9,016 nucleotides of DNA from Minisyncoccota bacterium. GTDB lineage: Bacteria; Patescibacteriota; Minisyncoccia; UBA6257; 1-14-0-10-40-38. Shown in pieces: positions 4,455-9,016 of the stretch. Numbering within the stretch: the stretch's first letter is position 1; the number at the start of each line of letters is the position of its first letter. The position numbers and the translations under genes are program-made. The notes under the pieces are model-generated. The model worked only from the letters and a program-made list of their open reading frames with translations. It was not told the DNA's origin and did not search any database. The stretch covers positions 1 to 9,016 of the forward strand of contig JAGVPS010000117.1 in NCBI GenBank assembly GCA_020052135.1. The letters run 5' to 3'.

Positions 4455-7079
4455 CTATTTAAGAACACTTTTTAAATACGGAGCAGTCTGACTGCCTCCT
4501 CTTTTCGAAACTTCCTCCGGAGTGCCAAAAGCCACGATTTTACCGCCTTTGTCGCCGCCTCCAGGTCCTAAGTCAATCACCCAATCAGCGGTTTTTATCA
4601 CGTCCAAATTATGCTCAATGACTACAATGGTGTTCCCTCTATCCACAAGCCGATGGAGTACCATAAGAAGGTTTTTTACGTCCGCGAAGTGGAGCCCGGT
4701 GGTCGGTTCATCGAGCAAGTAGAGAGTTCGCCGTGTGTCACGTTTGCCGAGTTCTGCTGAAAGTTTGATGCGTTGGGCTTCGCCGCCCGAGAGTGTCGTA
4801 GCGGATTGGCCAAGTTCGAGATACCCAAGGCCGACTTCCTCTAAAATTTTGAGGCGTTCGTGGAGCCAAGGAATATCACGGAAAAATTGCACTGCTTCTT
4901 CAACGGTCATCCGCAGAATTTCATAAATATTTTTGCCCGCCGACTTGTCCACCAAAGTCTTGGCGTTGGCGGAAGCTTCAGCGGAGGAAGGTTTTCCAAT
5001 CCCGCTTACGGGCACGTACTCAACCTCAAGTGTTTCCCTATCAAAGCGTTTGCCCTTGCATACATCGCAGGTGACCCAGACCGTCGGCAAGAAATGCATT
5101 TCAATGCCTATTTGACCGTGACCCTCGCAATTCTCACAACGGCCGCCTTTTACGTTGAAGCTAAATCGTCCCGGTTTCCAGCCGCGCACGCGGGCATCCT
5201 CAGTTGCGGCAAAAAGATCGCGTATAAATCCCCACGCGCCGACATAGGTTGCCGGGTTTGATCGTGGCGTGCGGCCAATAGGTGATTGGTCAATGTTAAT
5301 GACTCGGTTGATGTACTCGAGCCCTAAAAGCGCTTTGTGAGCGCCCACGCGGTAATCAGCGCCATTGAATCGGTTCGCGAGCGTTTTATAGAGTACGTCA
5401 TAGACGAGTGTGCTTTTTCCGGAACCAGAAACACCCGTGATGGCCGTAAATCTTCCTATAGGAAAATCTACGTCAATGTTTTTCAAGTTATTTGCGGTAG
5501 CGCCTTTTACTTTCAAAAAATTAGTGCCATGCGTGCTGTGCGTGACTTTTCTGCGCTTTTCCGGCACCTCAATAAATTGTTTTCCTTGTAAGTACTCTAT
5601 CGTGAGCGATCCTTTGTTCTTATCATTTAAAATAACTGGGATCGGTCCAGCTGCTACAACAGTACCGCCGTGTACGCCCGCACCCGGTCCCACATCAACC
5701 AAATAGTCAGACGCGCGAATGGTTGCCTCGTCATGTTCAACGACTATAACCGTATTGCCTAGATCGCGGAGTTCGTGGAGCGTATTAATAAGTTTGGCAT
5801 TGTCTCGCTGGTGTAAGCCGATGGTCGGCTCATCTAAAATATATAACGTTCCCGTGAGTCGGGAACCGATTTGCGAAGCGAGGCGAATACGCTGTGCTTC
5901 TCCGCCGGATAGGGTTCCTGCTCTTCGCTCAAGCGTCAAATATTCGAGCCCAACATCCATCATAAATCCTAAACGGTTTCTGATTTCCCGCATCGGCACT
6001 TCCGCAATTTCACTGAAAGTACTTTGCTTGCCCTCCGCGAGTTTTTTGAAGAATGCAACTGCTTCAGTAATCGAGTAGCTGGTTATTGAGGTAATATTTT
6101 TGCCGGCAATAAGCACATTCAGTGCTTCGGTTTTGAGGCGTTTGCCTTGGCAGATCGGACAGATTTTTTCGGAAAAAAGGCTTTCAGTGCCTAATCCGTT
6201 GCAGGCTTCACAGGCGCCATAAGGACTGTTGAAGGAAAAAAGACGAGGCTCTATTTCCGGAAATGAAAAGCCGTCGTGCGGACAGGTGAATTTTGCGGAA
6301 AGGCGGATTTCTTTGTCGGTTTGGATAGTAACCACGTCATTGCCGTACTTGAGTCCCGCCTCTATGGCTTCGGATAGCCGGAGCCGATTGTCTTTTCCTC
6401 CGGAGGAGGATCCGCCTTTGGCGGAAAAATCTAACCCGGCTGGGATGCGGTCAACCACGAGCTCAATCGTATGCTGCTTATACCGGGATAAATCGATGCG
6501 CTCACGGAGCGATCGTAGCGCCCCGTCAATGCGCACCTCTCCAAAACCAGCATTTAAAAAATCATAGAGCATCTGATAGTATTCTCCTTTTCTGCCATAC
6601 ACCGCTGGCGCAAGAATTAAAATATTTTTCTCTGATTTATTTTCCCTTGAAACTTGAATTGCAACATTTACAATTTCCTCTGTGGTTAGTTTTTTTATTT
6701 CTCGCCCGCAGGTAGGACAAAATGGCTTTCCCCCACGCGCAAAAAGCACCCGAAGATAGTCGTATATCTCGGTGATGGTCGCAACGGTAGAGCGGGGATT
6801 AGAGGAATGGCTTTTCTGGTCTATGGAAATTGCAGGAGAGAGGCCCTCGATTTCGTCCACGTCGGGTTTGTCGAGGCGCCCTAAAAACTGGCGCGCGTAC
6901 GCGGAGAGCGATTCAATGTATCGGCGCTGGCCTTCGGCAAAAATAGTGTCGAATGCGAGCGAGGATTTCCCCGAACCCGAAAGGCCAGTAAATACCACCA
7001 TCTTATCCCGAGGGATTTCGAGGTTGATATTTTTGAGATTATGTTCTCGAGCACCTTTTATAATAATCTTATTATTCAT
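4455..7079 (-). CDS. uvrA: UvrABC excinuclease subunit A, DNA damage sensor ATPase
   Basis: UvrA dimers scan DNA for lesions, hand them to UvrB and leave on ATP hydrolysis. The 874-residue product has both ABC ATPase halves: Walker A GLSGSGKS (32-39) and GVSGSGKS (549-556), signatures LSGGEAQ (390-396 and 763-769), and Walker B LYILDEPTIGLH (412-423) and LYLLDEPTTGLH (787-797). Zinc-binding cysteine pairs are at 121/124, 290/293 with 307/310, and 648/651 with 671/674. It is somewhat shorter than the usual 940 residues despite two repeat-derived insertions (near 218-229 and 689-714). Start: ATG at 7079 gives MNNKIIIKGAREHNLKNI, the normal N-terminus. The frame stays open to a GTG at 7121, but that extension is repeat sequence (ILRQAQDKL). 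An AGGA within the repeat lies 10 bases before the ATG and may serve as ribosome binding site. A broken copy of the gene start lies just upstream. Confidence 0.98.
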   Translation of the reverse strand: MNNKIIIKGAREHNLKNINLEIPRDKMVVFTGLSGSGKSSLAFDTIFAEGQRRYIESLSAYARQFLGRLDKPDVDEIEGLSPAISIDQKSHSSNPRSTVATITEIYDYLRVLFARGGKPFCPTCGREIKKLTTEEIVNVAIQVSRENKSEKNILILAPAVYGRKGEYYQMLYDFLNAGFGEVRIDGALRSLRERIDLSRYKQHTIELVVDRIPAGLDFSAKGGSSSGGKDNRLRLSEAIEAGLKYGNDVVTIQTDKEIRLSAKFTCPHDGFSFPEIEPRLFSFNSPYGACEACNGLGTESLFSEKICPICQGKRLKTEALNVLIAGKNITSITSYSITEAVAFFKKLAEGKQSTFSEIAEVPMREIRNRLGFMMDVGLEYLTLERRAGTLSGGEAQRIRLASQIGSRLTGTLYILDEPTIGLHQRDNAKLINTLHELRDLGNTVIVVEHDEATIRASDYLVDVGPGAGVHGGTVVAAGPIPVILNDKNKGSLTIEYLQGKQFIEVPEKRRKVTHSTHGTNFLKVKGATANNLKNIDVDFPIGRFTAITGVSGSGKSTLVYDVLYKTLANRFNGADYRVGAHKALLGLEYINRVINIDQSPIGRTPRSNPATYVGAWGFIRDLFAATEDARVRGWKPGRFSFNVKGGRCENCEGHGQIGIEMHFLPTVWVTCDVCKGKRFDRETLEVEYVPVSGIGKPSSAEASANAKTLVDKSAGKNIYEILRMTVEEAVQFFRDIPWLHERLKILEEVGLGYLELGQSATTLSGGEAQRIKLSAELGKRDTRRTLYLLDEPTTGLHFADVKNLLMVLHRLVDRGNTIVVIEHNLDVIKTADWVIDLGPGGGDKGGKIVAFGTPEEVSKRGGSQTAPYLKSVLK
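4938..5015. repeat. In-frame repeat-derived insertion in the second half of uvrA
   Basis: These 78 bases encode 26 residues between EVEY and GKNI, where UvrA normally continues almost directly (usual pattern YKGKxI). The insertion carries CCGCTGAAGCTTCC-type near-palindromic DNA with a perfect GAAGCTTC core. Its peptide (KPSSAEASANAKTLVDKS) is alanine/serine-rich, typical of coding-inserted REP-like elements. It follows the last zinc-module cysteine pair (671/674) and precedes the second ATPase signature. Confidence 0.7.
6394..6426. repeat. In-frame palindromic repeat in the first half of uvrA
   Basis: Two adjacent perfect dyads are present: TCCTCCGGAGGA (6396-6407) and the stem-loop TCCGCC-TTT-GGCGGA (6411-6425). 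In the uvrA frame they encode SAKGGSSSGGK, a low-complexity linker at residues about 219-229 that other UvrA proteins lack. The TCCGCCTTTGGCGGA stem-loop is a repeat type I associate with CPR genomes, from memory. Confidence 0.75.
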
Positions 7080-7149
7080 ATTGAGCTTGTCCTGAGCTTG
7101 CCGAAGGATGTTCTCGAGCACCTTTTATAATGATCTTGTCGTTTGTCAT
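7072..7149 (-). pseudogene. Duplicated, truncated copy of the uvrA start
   Basis: ATG at 7149 opens MTNDKIIIKGAREH, which matches MNNKIIIKGAREH of the intact uvrA. After 14 codons it runs into the 28-base repeat and stops at TAA (7072-7074) in a different frame from uvrA. The copies (7108-7149 and 7041-7079) share 24 identical bases at the downstream end. Closer to the ATG they differ at several codons, some synonymous (AAC/AAT, ATC/ATT), and by one extra codon. This looks like the original start displaced by an insertion with partial duplication, or a join between two strain variants. It may still be translated as a 25-residue leader overlapping the uvrA start. Confidence 0.75.
7080..7107. 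repeat. REP-like repeat (TTGAGCTTGTCCTGAGCTTG type) at the uvrA start
   Basis: The 28-base element sits exactly between two copies of the uvrA 5' end. It belongs to the widespread GTCCTGAGCTTGTCGAAGGAC repeat type. Translated in the uvrA frame it gives the peptide ILRQAQDKL, which reflects repeat DNA rather than protein function. Its AGGA is the only Shine-Dalgarno-like sequence in front of the uvrA ATG. Confidence 0.8.
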
Positions 7150-7230
7150 AGCAATGACACCCCGCCGTTAGGCGCGGGCAAATACACGCACGAACGCCCC
7201 TGGCTTTGCGCGAGGGGGTAGGTCTAAAAA

Positions 7231-7249
7231 AGTATAACGTAGGCGCCTA
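7231..7249 (-). promoter_or_regulatory. Candidate uvrA promoter with palindrome in the spacer
   Basis: Minus-strand TATACT (7231-7236) could be the -10 box. The hexamer 17 bases upstream (TTTCCT) is a poor -35. A perfect palindrome TAGGCGCCTA (7240-7249) lies in the spacer and could be an operator. The following leader contains GC-rich inverted repeats around 7155-7216 before the duplicated gene start. Confidence 0.35.
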
Positions 7250-7297
7250 AAAAAGGAAATGACCCACAATCTCAGCCGTAGCTTTGAAAGGGGCCAT
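7247..7297 (-). CDS. Possible 16-residue peptide embedded in the terminator
   Basis: AAGGAG (7303-7308) and 5 bases precede ATG at 7297, a strong ribosome binding site 29 bases after the stop of the small membrane protein gene. The frame reads MAPFKATAEIVGHFLF and ends with TAG at the edge of the T-run, so the coding sequence is the terminator hairpin itself. A ribosome translating it would prevent the hairpin from forming, as in leader-peptide attenuation. It may equally be a chance ATG after a purine-rich tract. The motif GGAGAACAA-rTG recurs before the GTG at 4020. Confidence 0.3.
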   Translation of the reverse strand: MAPFKATAEIVGHFLF

Positions 7298-7299
7298 TT
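7249..7299 (-). terminator. Intrinsic terminator after the small membrane protein gene
   Basis: On the minus strand AAATGGCCC (7291-7299) pairs with GGGTCATTT (7257-7265), nine pairs including one G-U, with a possible inner stem AGC/GCT. CC and then six T residues (7249-7254) follow. This would end transcription from the 7655-7683 promoter. The large loop makes the call less than certain. Confidence 0.6.
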
Positions 7300-7326
7300 G
7301 TTCTCCTTGGTTCTCCCATCATGAGT

Positions 7327-7593
7327 TCACCACAAGCGGTGCAACTCTCGTCCGTTCTGTGTGCGACGGGCGAAGTAGGAAGCGATGCAGGCACCGAGGA
7401 TGGCGGCGGTTGCCATAATGGCAATGCGATCCATCATCGCACCATCAGGCGACATTTCGAAGAAGGTGCAGAGGGTGCTCACGGCAACGTAGATCACGAT
7501 GTCCATAATCGCGACGTACGCAAACGCATCTCGGATCTTGCCCGAGAGGGGCATCGCGGGACCCCACCACTTTCGATTCTGTCTCCAGCTCAT
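7327..7593 (-). CDS. Unrecognised 88-residue protein with two membrane helices
   Basis: I do not recognise a family. The protein has a basic, tryptophan-rich N-terminus (MSWRQNRKWWG) and a first hydrophobic helix at about 23-45 (AYVAIMDIVIYVAVSTL, Cys42). A short acidic turn follows, then a second helix at about 55-75 (IAIMATAAILGACIASYF, Cys69) and a basic tail (ARRTQNGRELHRLW). A hairpin in the membrane with both ends in the cytoplasm fits the charges. ATG at 7593 has GGAG eight bases upstream, and its promoter is at 7655-7683. Codons end mainly in C or G (ATC, TAC, GTG, TTC, GCC), unlike the AT-ending codons of the CcdA-like neighbour, which suggests high expression or a different origin. 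It is monocistronic or shares its message only with the 16-codon frame downstream. Confidence 0.7.
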   Translation of the reverse strand: MSWRQNRKWWGPAMPLSGKIRDAFAYVAIMDIVIYVAVSTLCTFFEMSPDGAMMDRIAIMATAAILGACIASYFARRTQNGRELHRLW

Positions 7594-7620
7594 GAAGTTG
7601 CTCCAGAGGGAATTTCGATG

Positions 7621-7641
7621 CTGTAGAAACCTGATCTACAG
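7621..7641. promoter_or_regulatory. Inverted repeat CTGTAG-N9-CTACAG in the 5' leader of the small membrane protein
   Basis: Perfect 6-base arms lie between the predicted transcription start and the ribosome binding site of the 88-residue gene. This is either an operator just downstream of the promoter or a small mRNA stem-loop. Confidence 0.4.
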
Positions 7642-7654
7642 CGTGCTAGGGTGC

Positions 7655-7683
7655 ATTTTAGCACGAAAAATAGTGCTTGTCAA
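7655..7683 (-). promoter_or_regulatory. Near-consensus promoter of the small membrane protein gene with repeated half-sites
   Basis: The minus strand shows TTGACA (7678-7683), a 17-base spacer, then TAAAAT (7655-7660). The dyad AGCAC-N8-GTGCT (7660-7677) fills the spacer and touches the -10 box. A second dyad GTGCTA-N10-TAGCAC (7643-7664) covers the -10 box and start site and shares one arm with the first. Overlapping half-sites of this kind suggest binding by a dimeric regulator. Confidence 0.75.
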
Positions 7684-7705
7684 ATGCGCAAAAATATGTT
7701 CAAAA

Positions 7706-8416
7706 CTACAATATCGAATAGAGCATGTACCCCCCAAGCGCTATAAGAAAAAGTCCTATGCCCAGCCGCATAAGCCCGCGGTGTTCTTTTCTCCAATATT
7801 CGAGACGATCTGATGAAGTGCCAAAATATGCGGCACCGAGAATGATGAAAAGCGGTACGATAAAGATGAAATTGTAGAGCAGAAGAAGTGGCACCGCGCT
7901 TGCGTATGCTCCTTGGGAGAGAAGCCCAAGAATGGCAAAATACGGCGCGCCCGTGCAGGGGAGTTCTATGAGTACGACAAAAATTCCGAGTAACGCGGTT
8001 GTGAGAAGTAGTAATGCCGGATGCCGCCCCTCGAGCTCGCTGATTCTTTTCGTATAATATTCCAGACGCGCACTGCCTCCCGGCAACATTTGTAGCGTAA
8101 ATCCCTTGCCATACCAAAAGTAATCTTTAATTTCCAAAAGCCCGGAGATAATCGCAATAACGGCTACGATAGCATAGAAGGATTGCGAAATGCCGATATT
8201 CACCGTAATTTTAAGAATGCCAAATCCAAGCGCGAGGTACGTCCCATACACGACGAGGATATAGAAAAATCCGCCGAGGAGCATCATGCGCTTCGTTTTG
8301 AAGAGCTTATTCATAAATGCGATTAGGAAAATAAGCACGCCAAAAACACAGGGATTGATGCTGTCCGCGAGCGCCGCACCTATAACAATGCCGATGGTAA
8401 GACTTTCTCCGAACAT
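7706..8416 (-). CDS. CcdA/DsbD-type transmembrane thiol-electron transporter
   Basis: Proteins of this family pass electrons from cytoplasmic thioredoxin across the membrane through one cysteine pair, to reduce disulfides outside. The 236-residue product has about six hydrophobic helices. The two diagnostic cysteines are each next to a helix-breaking proline: Cys23 in ADSINPCVFG and Cys154 in IELPCTGAPYFAILG. A soluble loop (about 97-132) separates the halves, and a basic loop (about 203-215) precedes the last helix. No thioredoxin or immunoglobulin-like DsbD domain is fused. ATG at 8416 starts 3 bases after the stop of the VKOR-thioredoxin gene, without a clear ribosome binding site, so translation is probably coupled. 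No terminator follows its stop; the next gene has its own promoter in the gap. A role in cytochrome c maturation is possible for the family but has no support here. Confidence 0.86.
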   Translation of the reverse strand: MFGESLTIGIVIGAALADSINPCVFGVLIFLIAFMNKLFKTKRMMLLGGFFYILVVYGTYLALGFGILKITVNIGISQSFYAIVAVIAIISGLLEIKDYFWYGKGFTLQMLPGGSARLEYYTKRISELEGRHPALLLLTTALLGIFVVLIELPCTGAPYFAILGLLSQGAYASAVPLLLLYNFIFIVPLFIILGAAYFGTSSDRLEYWRKEHRGLMRLGIGLFLIALGGYMLYSIL

Positions 8417-8419
8417 ATA

Positions 8420-9016
8420 TTAATCGTTAGGAAGTGCACAGCCGGACACGCGAGAAAGTTCTTCAAGGGAAACAACTCCCGCGGGAAAACGATGTATATC
8501 CTTTCCGCTTTCATCCTCCTCTATCCACGTAGGAGTACCCTTGATATCTTTAGCCACGCACAGTTCTGTTTGAGGATGTGGATTTCTGGGATGACACTCG
8601 ATTTCATTAATATACTCAAATGCGCTACCGAACATTGCCCGCTGAACAGCGCAGTAAGAACAGGTGATTGAGCCGTACATCACAAAATTCTTATTCGTAA
8701 GGCATTGCGCAAACGAATCATATTTCCCCTCGGGAATGGTGCGCGATTGCACCGTGTACATAACAAATGCCGAAAAGATTCCGATCAAAATTGCTGTGCC
8801 AACCGTTTTTCCAGAAAGCTTGAGCGTTTCCATGCCGCGGATTGAAAGAGTGAGTATGGCGATCATGATGATCTTAGACGCTTCGCAAAATACGCACACA
8901 TTGCGAATCACAAAGAATTCAATGCCAGAAAGATAGAGTGATGGGCCGAGAAAAATGATGGTGATAATCGCGATTGTCCGCGCGGTTGTTGGCTTCCACT
9001 TCCATACCACAGCGGC
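8420..9016 (-). CDS. VKOR domain fused to periplasm-facing thioredoxin domain, N-terminus cut by window edge
   Basis: Bacterial VKOR homologues reoxidise a DsbA-like partner and pass electrons to quinone, so this protein drives disulfide formation outside the membrane. Residues are counted from GTG at 9010; the frame stays open to the window edge, so the first VKOR helices and loop cysteines are missing. The quinone-proximal CVFC (39-42) lies at the head of a membrane helix, and one more helix (about 69-86) follows. The thioredoxin-like domain has FAQCLTNKNFVMYGSITCSYC with CxxC at 117-120, further cysteines at 103, 139 and 151 as in other VKOR-fused thioredoxins, and the cis-proline motif KGTPTW (Pro160). 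The active site CSYC replaces the commoner CPHC. Cys191 near the C-terminus is extra. It forms an operon with the CcdA-like gene. Confidence 0.88.
   Translation of the reverse strand, partial: AAVVWKWKPTTARTIAIITIIFLGPSLYLSGIEFFVIRNVCVFCEASKIIMIAILTLSIRGMETLKLSGKTVGTAILIGIFSAFVMYTVQSRTIPEGKYDSFAQCLTNKNFVMYGSITCSYCAVQRAMFGSAFEYINEIECHPRNPHPQTELCVAKDIKGTPTWIEEDESGKDIHRFPAGVVSLEELSRVSGCALPND

Noticed and set aside
7080..7121. uvrA start at GTG 7121, adding 14 residues
   Set aside because: The extension is the translated repeat (ILRQAQDKL) plus part of the duplicated gene start; UvrA proteins begin at the IIIKGAREHNLKNI segment.
7680..8117. Minus-strand 145-codon frame overlapping the CcdA-like gene
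   Set aside because: It is a shadow frame; the overlapping 236-codon frame has the NPC and LPCTG motifs and membrane helices expected of the family.
2529..9016. Alternative code with TGA as glycine, as in Gracilibacteria
   Set aside because: The long genes have no in-frame TGA, and the 88-residue gene ends naturally at TGA.

Overview
All genes recognised here lie on the minus strand, so the window reads biologically from right to left. The combination suggests a Candidate Phyla Radiation bacterium, most likely of the Parcubacteria group. The grounds are a UvrC without its C-terminal helix-hairpin-helix region, a VKOR-thioredoxin fusion, sparse Shine-Dalgarno use on the main genes, and many short palindromic repeats, some of them in frame inside genes. 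This is inference from gene style; no rRNA or other marker gene is present. The standard bacterial code holds: none of the long genes contains an internal TGA, and TAG, TAA and TGA all occur as stops.

Right end (7706-9016): a tightly packed redox pair. A VKOR-thioredoxin fusion, cut by the right edge, makes disulfides outside the membrane. A CcdA/DsbD-type membrane protein starting 3 bases after it carries reducing power outward. Next (7327-7593) is an orphan 88-residue protein with two membrane helices. It has its own near-consensus promoter and, further on, a terminator-like hairpin that also contains a 16-codon ORF with a strong ribosome binding site.

Centre (2529-7149): uvrA and uvrC, the damage sensor and dual-incision nuclease of nucleotide excision repair; uvrB is not in the window. 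Both genes carry repeat DNA. uvrA has a duplicated start flanking a 28-base repeat and two in-frame repeat-derived insertions. uvrC has a five-copy heptanucleotide array where an iron-sulfur ligand region should be. Between them lie about 690 bases without a conventional gene. This stretch holds a perfect-spacing sigma70-type promoter with inverted repeats, several mini-ORFs behind strong ribosome binding sites, and a long GC-rich hairpin just before uvrC. It is the least explained part of the window.

Left end (1-2479): a large exported or membrane-anchored protein, cut by the left edge, resembling the PcRGLX/YetA (exo-rhamnogalacturonan lyase-like) family. It has an extended -10 motif so close to its ATG that the message would be leaderless. 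A plausible but unproven link is that the redox pair folds cysteine-containing exported proteins such as this one.
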